Below are positions 27,950 through 37,336 of a stretch of DNA of 64,000 nucleotides, piece after piece. How positions within the stretch are numbered: the first letter of the stretch is position 1; each line of letters opens with the position of its first letter. The DNA is taken from assembly GCA_963721405.1 (NCBI GenBank), contig CAVRJA010000014.1, forward strand, positions 1,178,001 through 1,242,000. The letters run 5' to 3'. The translations under genes were made by a program, and so were the position numbers. The DNA comes from JAFNAG01 sp963721405 (GTDB lineage: Bacteria > Acidobacteriota > UBA6911). The notes below the pieces were generated by a model. It was not told the DNA's origin. It ran no database searches and saw nothing but the letters and a program-made list of their open reading frames with translations.

Positions 27950-28303
27950 TTAGCCTCCGTCTCGCCCGCGGATGATGATTGTTGGATCCGAATTGCCTAC
28001 GGCAAACCTCCTGGCTTCCCTGCAATAAACCGAATAAGGATAGACGCCCTTAACGGCTGTCTCTGATATGGGGAAATCCCTCGATTGGCCTCTGGGAAGT
28101 AGGATTGTGCCCGCACCCTTGACGGGGTCACGGGCAATCCTCTCCATTTCGGGGAGGAAAATGATGCCCTCCACGTTGATAGATTCAAAGACAATCGTGT
28201 CCCCCGGGGCTGCAACCACGCAGGGGGGAACAGCTCTGGCGGCACAATTTTCGTGATAAATGACCACGGGGCGCCGGGCGGGTGGATCTGGTAGCATTTC
28301 CAT
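27950..28303 (-). CDS. small protein with a cupredoxin-like beta fold, function unknown
   Basis: 117 residues without a signal peptide. The strand pattern VVAAPGDTIVFESIN ... YPYSVYCREARRFAVG ... DPTIIIR resembles a plastocyanin-like sandwich. The cysteine lies where a copper ligand would be, but no suitable His or Met follows, so copper binding is doubtful. TAGGAG precedes the ATG. It lies 49 bases downstream of the kinase-TPR gene on the same strand and is likely co-transcribed with it. I do not recognise a family. Confidence 0.6.
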   Translation of the reverse strand: MEMLPDPPARRPVVIYHENCAARAVPPCVVAAPGDTIVFESINVEGIIFLPEMERIARDPVKGAGTILLPRGQSRDFPISETAVKGVYPYSVYCREARRFAVGNSDPTIIIRGRDGG

Positions 28304-28352
28304 TGCAGTCTCCTAAGTTTGCAGATTCGTTTAAGGTTTTTTGCCAAACCCT

Positions 28353-30947
28353 TCATCTGTTACTCTTCAAACGCAGGTAGCGGGGATCGGCCCGCAATTC
28401 ACGCAGCTCCGGGGAGCGCTCGACCCGTGAGCGGGCGAAGCCTTTTCCCAGGGCCTTTTCCAGCCACTGAAGCGCCTGCACGCGCTCGCCGAAGTGTTCG
28501 TATACGAGTGTAGCGCGGAAGAGCACCTCGACGTTATCGGGCGCCAGTGTCAATGCCTGTTTGAGCGTCGTCAGGGAAGCGGCCCGCTCCCCGATCATGG
28601 CCTCATAGAGGGCGAGATGGCACAGATCATCTACATCCCTGGGGTTTTGCCTCAGGGCCTCGCCGACCATCTGCGCGGCCTTTTTGTAACTCTCCAGCGC
28701 CTTTTCCCTTTGGCCGGGCGCCCAGTACTGGGCTGCCGCCAGGTTGCCCCACAGGGTGTAGGACTGGCTGTTTTCCTGGATCGCCTTCTCGTACTTTTGC
28801 GCGGCTTCGGCAAACCGTCCCTCCTCGAAGTCGATCGTGCCGAGGTTCGACAAGGCGCCAAAGTCCGGCGCGATCTCCAGCACCTTGAGGAACGCATCGC
28901 GGGCCTCCGAAAAGCGTTCCAGGTTGATCAAGGTTCCCCCGAGGTTGCTGTATCCCCAGATGCTGCCGGGCGCCAGATCAACCACCTTCTGAAACTGGAC
29001 GGCAGCCTCCGCATACCGGCCGTGGTCGTAATAGAAAATCCCGAGCTTGTTGTAGCCGGGCCAGAGCGTGGGCCTGAGTTCGATCGCCTTCTTATAGGTG
29101 TCTTCAGCCAGCGGGAGCTGGCTGTCGCCTTCGTATGCCTTTGCCAGTCCGACCATGGCTTCGGAGCTGCGCGAGTCGATCTGGAGCGCATGCTGGAACT
29201 CTCCGATGGCGCCCTGGTAACGGCCCCTCGCGTTGTATATCAGCCCTCGGGTTACATGGACGGGAGCCAGGGACGCATCCAGTTCCAGGGCCCGGTCGCT
29301 TCTTGCTTCCGCAAGCTCGAGCCAGCTGCTCTCCTTGCCGATGGCGTATTTATGCAGGCACGCCTCTGCCAGGCCCGCATAGGCCAGGGCAAAGCGCGGG
29401 TCCTTCACGATCGCCTGCTCGAAGCTGAGAATGGCGTCGTCCAGCTGCTCCGGCAAATCGTAGCGCTGCAGGTAGCCCCGGCCTTTCACGTATAACGTGG
29501 ACGCGTCCTGAACGGCGGACCGTCCCGCGGCGAGCACCGAGAATGCTTCCGGCTTCAATTGGAGCTCGAGCATTTCCGCGAGCTGATAAATGCTCTTGTC
29601 CTGGAGATCCAGGGGATCATTCACGTTCCCTTCGATCATCCTGGACTCCACCTGAAGGGAAGTCTTGGTGTCCACAAGGTTTAAGAAGAGGCGGGCGACG
29701 TTCCTGGAGCACTGCAGGCTTCCGGTAATGGCCAGGGTGACGTTGAAAGTGCGTCCGGCCTCCGCGGCGCTCGCGACGCCGCGGCTCCGGACATCGGCAG
29801 CGGACACGACCGAGAGCGCTCCCTGAAACTTCTCGAGTTGGCTGAGCCTGTTGGTGATCATCTCAACCAGTCCGTCGGCGATGGGCCTATACCCGGGATC
29901 ATCTCCGTTGTAGGTGAAGGGCACCACGGCCAGCGATTTCAGCGCAGGCAGCCGCGGGCCGCGGATGAGGTCGATCGTCTGCCGGCCGAAAGGAATAAAC
30001 AGAACCAGGAGGATCGCCAGCAGGGCCACAATGGCCCAACGAAGCCGGCGCCGGGACCGGACGCGCGGCTGCTCCTGTCCCGACTGCACGCTGCGCAGGT
30101 CGTCGAGCAGTTCCTTAGCCGACTGGTAGCGCTTGCCGCGGTCCTTCTCCATGGCCTTCTGGATGACCATTTCCAGGGAAGGGGGCAGAGCCGGATTCAA
30201 GTGCCGGACCGGCGCGGGGGCTTTATTGAGAATGGCATCAAACGTGAGCGCGAGACCCGGTCCGGGAAACGGAAGCCGGCCCGTCGTCATTTCATACAGC
30301 ACCGCCCCCAGGGAGAAAATGTCTGAGCGGCCGTCGACCTCCTCGCCACGCGCCTGCTCGGGCGACATGTACGCCACGGTCCCGACGGCCGCGCCGGGGC
30401 TGGTGAGCTGCGGATCATCGAGCGTGGCCTGCTCCGTGGCAGCCGGTTTGCCCCCGCCTGCGGCCCGCTGGTAGTCCTGTGCCAGCTTGGCCAGGCCGAA
30501 GTCGAGAACTTTCGCCTCTCCGCGCTGCGTGATGAAGATGTTGGCGGGCTTGATATCGCGGTGAATGATGCCTTTGTCGTGCGCGGCGGCGAGCGCGTCC
30601 GCGATCTGGACCGCGTAGTCCAATGCCTGGGCGGGTTCCAGCGGCTTGCCGGCAATGCACTCCCCCAGGGTCCGCCCGTCAAGCAACTCCATCGCGATGA
30701 ACTGACGGCCCTCGGACTCGTCGATTTCGTAAATGGTGCAGATGTGCGGATGGTTCAGGGATGAGGCGGTTCGCGCCTCGCGCCTGAACCGTTCCACTGC
30801 GAACGGGTCTCTGGAAAAGGAATCCGGCAGGAACTTCAAGGCCAGGTTGCGGCCCAGCCTGGTGTCCTCGGCCCGATAAACTTCTCCCATGCCTCCGCCG
30901 CCAAGTTTTTCGAATATGCGGAAATGGGAAATGCTATCGGGGATCAT
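28353..30947 (-). CDS. membrane Ser/Thr protein kinase with C-terminal TPR domain
   Basis: 864 residues. The N-terminal Hanks-type kinase (about 8-270) keeps all key motifs: GGGGMGEVY, LALKFL with the ATP Lys, IIHRDIKPAN, VLDFGLAK and YMSPEQARG. A basic stretch precedes one membrane helix (WAIVALLAILLVLFIPFG, about 308-325). Outside it lies an FlgO/TolB-N-like domain (SLAVVPFTYNGDDPGYRPIADGL), then about ten TPR units to the end. It is probably a receptor that signals from periplasmic protein contacts to cytoplasmic phosphorylation. This architecture is abundant in Acidobacteriota. GAGGTGAG precedes the ATG. Confidence 0.92.
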   Translation of the reverse strand: MIPDSISHFRIFEKLGGGGMGEVYRAEDTRLGRNLALKFLPDSFSRDPFAVERFRREARTASSLNHPHICTIYEIDESEGRQFIAMELLDGRTLGECIAGKPLEPAQALDYAVQIADALAAAHDKGIIHRDIKPANIFITQRGEAKVLDFGLAKLAQDYQRAAGGGKPAATEQATLDDPQLTSPGAAVGTVAYMSPEQARGEEVDGRSDIFSLGAVLYEMTTGRLPFPGPGLALTFDAILNKAPAPVRHLNPALPPSLEMVIQKAMEKDRGKRYQSAKELLDDLRSVQSGQEQPRVRSRRRLRWAIVALLAILLVLFIPFGRQTIDLIRGPRLPALKSLAVVPFTYNGDDPGYRPIADGLVEMITNRLSQLEKFQGALSVVSAADVRSRGVASAAEAGRTFNVTLAITGSLQCSRNVARLFLNLVDTKTSLQVESRMIEGNVNDPLDLQDKSIYQLAEMLELQLKPEAFSVLAAGRSAVQDASTLYVKGRGYLQRYDLPEQLDDAILSFEQAIVKDPRFALAYAGLAEACLHKYAIGKESSWLELAEARSDRALELDASLAPVHVTRGLIYNARGRYQGAIGEFQHALQIDSRSSEAMVGLAKAYEGDSQLPLAEDTYKKAIELRPTLWPGYNKLGIFYYDHGRYAEAAVQFQKVVDLAPGSIWGYSNLGGTLINLERFSEARDAFLKVLEIAPDFGALSNLGTIDFEEGRFAEAAQKYEKAIQENSQSYTLWGNLAAAQYWAPGQREKALESYKKAAQMVGEALRQNPRDVDDLCHLALYEAMIGERAASLTTLKQALTLAPDNVEVLFRATLVYEHFGERVQALQWLEKALGKGFARSRVERSPELRELRADPRYLRLKSNR

Positions 30948-31352
30948 AGGCGCTCACCTCGATCCGCATTCGACGACGCAGTCAGGCAATCCGGAGACGG
31001 ACTTGAATTCAAATACACCCGCACACACTCGATAACCGTATCTTCTATCTCAATAGGGATGACGCCACAAGGAAATTCGTGGCCGCGGGCGCCCCGCCAC
31101 TGGCAACCACGAGACACGCCAAAATCACGAAACCGATTTCGTATCTCTCGAATATTCCGTGGTTCGCTCAAGAAGCGCTTCAGCAGGAATAGGCTGTTCC
31201 AGGCGTCGTATGTCCTCTCGAAATTGCAGTCCTGGGGCGGACGTCCAACATCTTGCTCTTGGCAAACTTGCCAAATCCTTTGCTCAAGCGGCGAAGTGGC
31301 GGAGCAGGAAAACCCAGCGCGTGAGCCCTGAGGGCGGTAGAGTGCTTACTGT
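30948..31352. other. intergenic region with a CACGAA-type imperfect hairpin
   Basis: A 405-base gap between two minus-strand genes. It must hold the promoter of the kinase gene. The one structure seen is the imperfect inverted repeat at 31105-31164. No gene supported. Confidence 0.55.
31105..31164. repeat. imperfect inverted repeat of the CACGAA type
   Basis: The left side aaccacgagacacg ... atcacgaaa faces the right side tttcgtatctctcg ... ccgtggtt, with an outer 8-base and an inner 6-base perfect pairing and a poorly paired middle. It resembles the elements at 1684-1721 and 8246-8294 in its CACGAA content. Confidence 0.45.
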
Positions 31353-34013
31353 CTAAAAGGTCGCCAGCAGTTTCTCTCTCTGCCCTTTCAGATCCTTCTC
31401 GTCGAAGCAGAATTGCAGTTGGAGGAAGTTCTGACGGAACTTCGCCACTTCTTCCGCCACGTTCTTTCCTTTGACCGCATCAGAGAAGAGCGCGGCAAAT
31501 GTGCGGAAGTCCTTTTCCTTCATGCCGAAGCGCGTCATTTCGGAAACTCCGAGCCGCAGCGCCGAGCTGGCGGTGAAGCTCTCGTCGCTCTGGATCGCCT
31601 GGTAGTTGACGACGATGTTGTTCTGCTCGAGCCTGCGCGCGATGTCGCAGCCGTGGGCGTAGCCGACCTTGACGATCACCTGGTGCGTTTCGGTGAAGTG
31701 AACAGCCGGATCTCCGAGCACCTCGAGGCCCTCGTCCTTCAAGGCGCAGGCGAAGGCTTTGGCGTTGGCGATGACCTGAGGCTGATAGCTCCCCTTGAAA
31801 GCGTTCATTTCGATGGCCGCCATGAGGAGCCCCAGCAGGGAGCCCAGGTGGTGGTTGCTGGTCATGCCGGGGAACGCGCGGCGGCGTATCGCGTTCCACA
31901 GTTCGAACTCGGGTGCGTCTTCGCGGACATTCATCCCGACTACGCCGCGCTGCGTACCGAAAAAGGTCTTGTGCGTGGAGCCGGTTACGATATCGGCGCC
32001 GTCCTTGAACGGCTCCTGGAAATGCGGCCCGATCAGGCCGAGCACGTGAGCCATGTCGTACATAATGATCGGGCGCTCTTTCCTGTCCTGAACCAGCTTC
32101 CGGATTTCAGCCACCGGTTCGGGATGAAGCACCATGCTCTTGCCGAAGATGATGATTTCCGGATTGACCTGCTCCAGGATTTTTGCCGTTTCCGCCACAT
32201 CCAACCGGAACGGATTGTCGCGGCGCACGGGGAAGTTCGTCACGGCAAAACGCTCGGTGACGGGATCCTTGGCGATGTAATCGCGGAGCGCGCCCATCGG
32301 TTGGGCGCTCAAGTGCCCGCCATAGGTGATGTGGTTGTTCATGGCGCAGCGGATGCGTTCGGGCTCGCGGCGGCGGTCAACCCTGTTCCTGTAATCCACC
32401 ATGGCGCTGAAAACGGTCATGTTAGCCATCTGGCCGCTGATTGCCCGCGCCTCGACCAGCGGGCATCCCAGGAATTCCGCCATTTCGGCAATCAGGCGAT
32501 CCTCCACCCAGGCGATGAAATCCGTCCCCTGGTAGTAGAAGACCTCCTGGTCGAGAAACGCCGAAAATTCACGATGCTCGGCGTATCGGCCGACAGGGTC
32601 CGATACCTGGAGCATGCGCACGAGCGGCGTAGGGCTCATTTCCGACGGGATCAGGTTGACGCAGCGATGCTGCCGCCATTCGTGGTTATCGAGCGCCTTC
32701 TTCAGCAGGAGACCGGCTTTTTCGATGCCTTTGCCAATGGCCGGTTCACGATCCGGCTTGTGCCAGCCGGCCGGGATCGGGCGGAAATAGGGGGGCGCCT
32801 CCGACTTGCCGTGCCAGCGAACGATCAAAGCCTTCAACCGGCGGTCGCGAACGAGCACTTCGACCTCCTGGTCGGGCATCAGGTCTGCGTCCAGGTACGC
32901 CATGGCGATTGCCCTGCGCTCGCTTTCCCCGGTGACTCTCATCGTGGCGCCTTCGCCCTCGAGCTTGCAGTAGGGGGCTACGGTGCCGCTGGTGATGACT
33001 CCCACTTTCTTTTCCCCGATGAATACCTGGTCGCCCTGGCGCGCCACCCCTTTGTCCAGAATGGCCACCGGTCGCGTCCGGCGCGGGAGCGGCTCTGACG
33101 GCTGATAACGCCCTTCCATCAGTTCTTTCACCTTTTCAAACTGGCGCGCCAGCGCCTCGCGTCCGATGAAGTTCTTCTTGCGTTCTGAGAAACTCACGGC
33201 AATGCCGGTCAGAGGAAACGAGAACGCCGGGAATTCCTTCCCCTCCGCATCGACGCCGAACTCATGGCCGTAGAGCGGCAGGCCGCCTTCCAGGCGCAGC
33301 GTGTCACGAGCACCGAGCCCGATGGGGAGCACGCCCCGGTCCTTGCCTGCCTCATACAGCGTCGACCAGACAAGCTCGCTGCGTTCAGCGGGAACGAAGA
33401 GCTCGAGGCAGATCGGCTCCGCTGTGTAGCCGGTTCGCCCGATCAGGATTTCCGTGCCCGCCAGGGTGATCTTCGACAGGGCGTTGCGGAACGGCTTGGG
33501 AAGCTCGCCACCCTCCATCAGCTCCTCGATGATCTGGCCCGCCAACGGTCCCTGGAAGGCAATCATGGCCAGCTTGTCGGAGTGGTTTTCGAGAATCATC
33601 CCCGGAAAGCCGGCGAGGTGCTGCTGGAAATGCCGCCAGTCTTTTTCGGCATTGGAGGCATTCACTACCAGCAGGTAGTCGCTTTCCCCAAACCGGTAAA
33701 GATATGCGTCGTCGACCAGGCCCCCATTTTCGTTCGGGACCAGGGTGTATTGCGCCTGCCACGGCTCGAGCGCTTCCGCGTTGTTGGAGAGCACGTGCTG
33801 CAAAAACGGGATCCGGTTCGTCCCTTTGAACCTGAACCGGCCCATGTGGCTCACATCAAAAAGCCCACCGAACTTGCGGGTGGCCAGGTGTTCCTGGATG
33901 ATTCCGGTTTCGTACTGGACCGGCATGTCCCACCCGCCGAAGTCCACCATCTTTGCCCCGTGTTCGCGATGCCACTTGTTCAATGGAGTCTTTTTGAGTT
34001 CGTTTGCCGCCAC
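31353..34013 (-). CDS. gcvT: fusion of glycine cleavage T-protein (GcvT) with a serine hydroxymethyltransferase-like domain
   Basis: 886 residues. Residues 1 to about 395 are a complete aminomethyltransferase (TPLNKWHREHGAKMVDFGGW, LFDVSHMG, and the C-terminal barrel with AIAMAYLDADL). A proline-rich linker (APPYFRPIPAGWHKP) leads to a PLP-fold SHMT-like domain from about 430. It shows NLIPSEM, RYAEHREF, GGHLSAQPMG, YDMAHVLGL and the Schiff-base Lys682 in GSTHKTFFGTQRG. T-protein makes methylene-THF from the aminomethyl group; SHMT joins methylene-THF to glycine to form serine. One chain could therefore pass methylene-THF directly and turn two glycines into serine. Starts with GTG, with GGGAGATAAAACC upstream. 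The SHMT half is divergent (IPSEM where IPSEN is usual). Confidence 0.9.
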   Translation of the reverse strand: MAANELKKTPLNKWHREHGAKMVDFGGWDMPVQYETGIIQEHLATRKFGGLFDVSHMGRFRFKGTNRIPFLQHVLSNNAEALEPWQAQYTLVPNENGGLVDDAYLYRFGESDYLLVVNASNAEKDWRHFQQHLAGFPGMILENHSDKLAMIAFQGPLAGQIIEELMEGGELPKPFRNALSKITLAGTEILIGRTGYTAEPICLELFVPAERSELVWSTLYEAGKDRGVLPIGLGARDTLRLEGGLPLYGHEFGVDAEGKEFPAFSFPLTGIAVSFSERKKNFIGREALARQFEKVKELMEGRYQPSEPLPRRTRPVAILDKGVARQGDQVFIGEKKVGVITSGTVAPYCKLEGEGATMRVTGESERRAIAMAYLDADLMPDQEVEVLVRDRRLKALIVRWHGKSEAPPYFRPIPAGWHKPDREPAIGKGIEKAGLLLKKALDNHEWRQHRCVNLIPSEMSPTPLVRMLQVSDPVGRYAEHREFSAFLDQEVFYYQGTDFIAWVEDRLIAEMAEFLGCPLVEARAISGQMANMTVFSAMVDYRNRVDRRREPERIRCAMNNHITYGGHLSAQPMGALRDYIAKDPVTERFAVTNFPVRRDNPFRLDVAETAKILEQVNPEIIIFGKSMVLHPEPVAEIRKLVQDRKERPIIMYDMAHVLGLIGPHFQEPFKDGADIVTGSTHKTFFGTQRGVVGMNVREDAPEFELWNAIRRRAFPGMTSNHHLGSLLGLLMAAIEMNAFKGSYQPQVIANAKAFACALKDEGLEVLGDPAVHFTETHQVIVKVGYAHGCDIARRLEQNNIVVNYQAIQSDESFTASSALRLGVSEMTRFGMKEKDFRTFAALFSDAVKGKNVAEEVAKFRQNFLQLQFCFDEKDLKGQREKLLATF

Positions 34014-34356
34014 GGTTTTATCTCCCTGCTAAGAAAAGGTTGTTAGGATACCTGTATGCCGCAAATAATTGCCGACCACAACCACAGCTGTCTGTCGGAG
34101 CGGAAGTGTAATGATCCTGCCGAGAGCGGGTCCTGCGCAATCAAAAAAAGCGCCCCCGCCGCCGGCCGTGCTCATGGCGACGATGCGGGTAGGGCGATTC
34201 CGCAATCGAGGCCAGTCCGTCGATGGTGGTTGGGATGCCAAAAGCAGATTGCGACTGCGATCGGCTTTTAAAGTGCAGTTCCAACGTCAGCTTCAGAAGT
34301 TGTTTGGTGGAAGCCGGGATTTATGAGAATCTTCCTGGTTTGCATTCGGAGGAATC
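34014..34356. other. intergenic region between divergent genes
   Basis: A 343-base gap. I see no gene, no repeat of the families described here and no recognisable glycine riboswitch upstream of the GcvT fusion. The strong GGAGGAAT at its right end sets the TTG start of the next gene. Confidence 0.5.
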
Positions 34357-35715
34357 TTGACTTTACCCGCATCCGTGTCGACCCAGCGCCAGATTTTCCT
34401 TTTCTGGATGCCGCTCGCAGCCAGCTGGCTGCTGATGTGCGCGGAGGTGCCGGTGCTTCAGGCCGCGATTGCCCGATTGCCCGAGATGCAGACGCAACTG
34501 GCCGCTTTCGGCATCGTCATGAGCCTGGAAATCGCCGTCGAGAGCCCGGTCATCATGCTGCTCGCCACGACCACGGCGCTCGCCACAAGCCGCCACAACT
34601 ACCTTACTCTGCGCCGTTTCATGATCCTGACGAACGTGGCCGCCACGATCGTCGCACTGCTTATCGCGTTCACCCCGCTGTTCGATTTTGTCGTGCGCAC
34701 GCTGATGGGAATTCCTCCGGAGATTGCCGCGGCGGCGCGCCCGGGCCTCGCGATCATGACCCTGTGGACGGCAGCGATCGGCGTGCGCCGCTTCTACCAG
34801 GGAGTCATGATCCGGCATGGGCGGACACGTTCCATCGGATATGGCACAATCGTCCGGCTTGTCTCCTCGGGAGGGACGGGAATCCTCCTGGCAATATTTA
34901 CGAAACTGCCTGGCGTCTATGTCGGCTCGATCGCGCTCATGGCAGGAGTAATCGTGGAGGCGTCGTTCGCCGCCTGGGTGGTCCGGCCGACGGTGCGCCG
35001 GATCCTCGATGGCGTGGAGGAACAAGGCCCGCGCGCGCTGGGCGTCCGGGATGTGTTCCGATACCACGCCCCGCTCGCAGCGACCTCGCTGCTGACTCTG
35101 CTCGCGCAGCCGCTCATCGGCGCCGCACTCGCCCGCATGCCCGACCCGGAAGCAAACCTCGCGGCCTGGCCGGTAATCTGGGGGATCCTGTCGATGTTCC
35201 GCAGTCCGTCATTCGCGCTGCCCGAAGCGGTGATCGCCCTCGCCAACGAGCAGCGCCTCAAGGGCGCGGTGCGCATGTTTTGCCGGCGCACCGGCGTTGC
35301 TTCCTCGATCGCCATGCTCCTGCTGGTGGTGACCCCCCTGTCGGGGGCCTATCTTTACTATATCGCGGGGCTGCCGGCACACCTCTCACGATTCGTCATC
35401 CCCGGGATGGTGCTGGGAGTTGCGCTTCCTCTGATCAACTCGATTCATAGCTGGCTGCGTGGCCTGCACATGGCGGCTCACTCCACGCGCGTGGTCTACA
35501 GGGGCATGGGCTTGAACCTGGTCATCACCGCCATGCTCGTGGTGATCGGGATTTTCGTCCGCACTCCCGGCGCCGCCACCGCCATGATCGCCCTGACCGC
35601 GGCGTATGTCGCGGAGGTCTTCTATCTGCGCAGGTCGGTCCCCCAGGCGCTATCGCCCGTACCTGACCCGGCACGCATGACGGAGCCGCGCGCGTCAGCA
35701 AGCGGGTTGATTTGA
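34357..35715 (+). CDS. MATE-like (MOP superfamily) multidrug/metabolite transporter
   Basis: A 452-residue polytopic membrane protein with roughly twelve helices and an internal pseudo-repeat. The first helix region reads IFLFWMPLAASWLLMCAE, and the second half begins FRYHAPLAATSLLTLLAQPLIGAAL. It resembles MATE/ANK-like members of the MOP flippase superfamily and would exchange a substrate for protons or sodium. The substrate is unknown. The start is TTG at 34357, because TCGGAGGAATC directly precedes it and no ATG fits. It is not near enough to the glycan island to call it a polysaccharide flippase. Confidence 0.7.
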   Translation: MTLPASVSTQRQIFLFWMPLAASWLLMCAEVPVLQAAIARLPEMQTQLAAFGIVMSLEIAVESPVIMLLATTTALATSRHNYLTLRRFMILTNVAATIVALLIAFTPLFDFVVRTLMGIPPEIAAAARPGLAIMTLWTAAIGVRRFYQGVMIRHGRTRSIGYGTIVRLVSSGGTGILLAIFTKLPGVYVGSIALMAGVIVEASFAAWVVRPTVRRILDGVEEQGPRALGVRDVFRYHAPLAATSLLTLLAQPLIGAALARMPDPEANLAAWPVIWGILSMFRSPSFALPEAVIALANEQRLKGAVRMFCRRTGVASSIAMLLLVVTPLSGAYLYYIAGLPAHLSRFVIPGMVLGVALPLINSIHSWLRGLHMAAHSTRVVYRGMGLNLVITAMLVVIGIFVRTPGAATAMIALTAAYVAEVFYLRRSVPQALSPVPDPARMTEPRASASGLI

Positions 35716-35794
35716 TCCCGCGAAAGCATTGAGCACGGGCTTTCGAGCGCCCGTTCGCCTACGCTCGCGACTCTGTTTGTCGCACCGGCGGGTG

Positions 35795-37336
35795 CTACCT
35801 CACCAGGGGATAGAGGTTCTTTGGAATGTTCTTGTACGGAATTGTGGATAGATCCGCAGGGCCGAGTCCGGGAGCATCCACTACGATAATGTCGCCGGCC
35901 AGGCCATTTTCATAATAACCGCGCCGGAAGTGAACGCGTGATTTCAGCACGATGATGTCGAGGTCCGCGAGCTTTATCCCCAACGGCTGGAAGATCGAGC
36001 TGTCGGTGGCTTCATGCAGCAGCGGCGTCAGGATGACGCGGTTGTTTTCCCCAAAGCGGAGCACGACCACTTTCTCGAAGCGCCCGTATTTTCCGAGGAA
36101 GTCCACCGTACCGGTGATTTTGACCGGATTGCCAGCGTATTGATCTGCATAGCCTCCCACGCTGACAGTGACGGTGTCCCCGGCCTTGTTTTTCGAGGCG
36201 ATCTCATTGACGGCCTTTTCGTCGGCAAGCGTGGTGATGCAGAAGTTCCGGCCGCCCTGGCGGATGAGTTCTTCCAGGATATGCGTCGAGTTGCCTGTGC
36301 GGTCGGAATGGTCGGCGATTACGACGGGCTTCTTGCCCGACCGGGCGGAGGCGATTGCCTGCGCCACTCCCTCCTTCGTCTTGGGGAGCTTTTTGCCGGC
36401 AAACTGCTCGCGGATCCTCCAGATGTAGCCGGACATGTCGTCGGCGATTTCATTTGCCAGCTTCGGGTTGTTGTTGGTCACAACCATGACGGTGGCGCCG
36501 ACGTCCGGCACGTCGGCATAGGCAAAACCATAGGCGACCGAGACATAGACGTCCCTGGTCCTCTCTTCCCACTTGCGCGCGCGTTCCATGATCTCCATCG
36601 ACGGGGACATGTCCGTGCCCTGGAAAACGCTGGGAGTGATGATTCCCGGCTTGCGCGTGGCCATCACCGGTTTGTAGGCGCCGCGGATGGTGCGGATCAT
36701 GATGCGCGCGGCGCGCTCGCCCTGCAGGGCCACGTCGTAGTGCGGGTAACGCTTGATGATGAAGACGGCATTGGCGGCGTCCGACAGCTCCTTGTCCTCG
36801 TTGGCGTGAAGGTCGAGCGTGACGAAGATCGGGATCTGCCCGACCTCCTGGCGCAGGCGCCGCACGAGTTCGGCTTCCGGCTTGGGGACGCCGGTGACTG
36901 CCATGGCGCCGTGCAGCGCCAGGTAGACGCCGTCCAGACGGCCGGCCCGCTTCATGTTTTCCGCCATTCCCTTCGAATATTTGTCGAACGCCTCCTTGGT
37001 GACCCAGCTGCCCGACGATCCGCCCTTGGCGTCGCGCGGCGAGTAGATGCCGACGAGTTGCACGCCGTCATACTCGCGGGCGGCATCGACAAAGCCCCTG
37101 ATGTATCCACCCGATCTGAGCACATCGTCCCCCGTCATCGGAGGGCCGTAGTACTCCCACTCCGCCACTCCGGTCGGGGATGGGCAAAAGGTGCAGGTCT
37201 CATGCGAAAACGTGGCGACACCGATCCTGATCGGGGCTTTAGCTGCGGCGGCTGGGGCCTGCGCCTGTGCCGCGGCGCCCAGGACGATGCTCGATCCCAA
37301 AGCAAGAATGACAAAGAAACCACGAAACATTTTCAT
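35795..37336 (-). CDS. secreted M81-family (MlrC-like) metallopeptidase
   Basis: A 513-residue protein with a signal peptide (GFFVILALGSSIVLGAAAQAQA). It matches MlrC/microcystinase C: IGVATFSHETCTFCP at the start, VYLALHGAM, FVTLDLHANEDKEL with Asp and His metal ligands, and VIADHSDRTGNSTHILEEL with the usual ADxxDxxGxG pattern altered to DHSDRTGNS. The C-terminal MlrC domain ends in IVLKSRVHFRRGY and VDAPGLGP. It hydrolyses small linear peptides in known cases. The ATG at 37336 has GGGAGGTGCT upstream and overlaps the stop of the broken amidohydrolase. The frame stays open upstream to 37810 by chance. Confidence 0.88.
   Translation of the reverse strand: MKMFRGFFVILALGSSIVLGAAAQAQAPAAAAKAPIRIGVATFSHETCTFCPSPTGVAEWEYYGPPMTGDDVLRSGGYIRGFVDAAREYDGVQLVGIYSPRDAKGGSSGSWVTKEAFDKYSKGMAENMKRAGRLDGVYLALHGAMAVTGVPKPEAELVRRLRQEVGQIPIFVTLDLHANEDKELSDAANAVFIIKRYPHYDVALQGERAARIMIRTIRGAYKPVMATRKPGIITPSVFQGTDMSPSMEIMERARKWEERTRDVYVSVAYGFAYADVPDVGATVMVVTNNNPKLANEIADDMSGYIWRIREQFAGKKLPKTKEGVAQAIASARSGKKPVVIADHSDRTGNSTHILEELIRQGGRNFCITTLADEKAVNEIASKNKAGDTVTVSVGGYADQYAGNPVKITGTVDFLGKYGRFEKVVVLRFGENNRVILTPLLHEATDSSIFQPLGIKLADLDIIVLKSRVHFRRGYYENGLAGDIIVVDAPGLGPADLSTIPYKNIPKNLYPLVR

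Noticed and set aside
31413..33098. Plus-strand frame of 561 codons opposite the GcvT-SHMT fusion
   Set aside because: Same reason: the minus strand encodes two well-conserved enzyme domains over the whole length.
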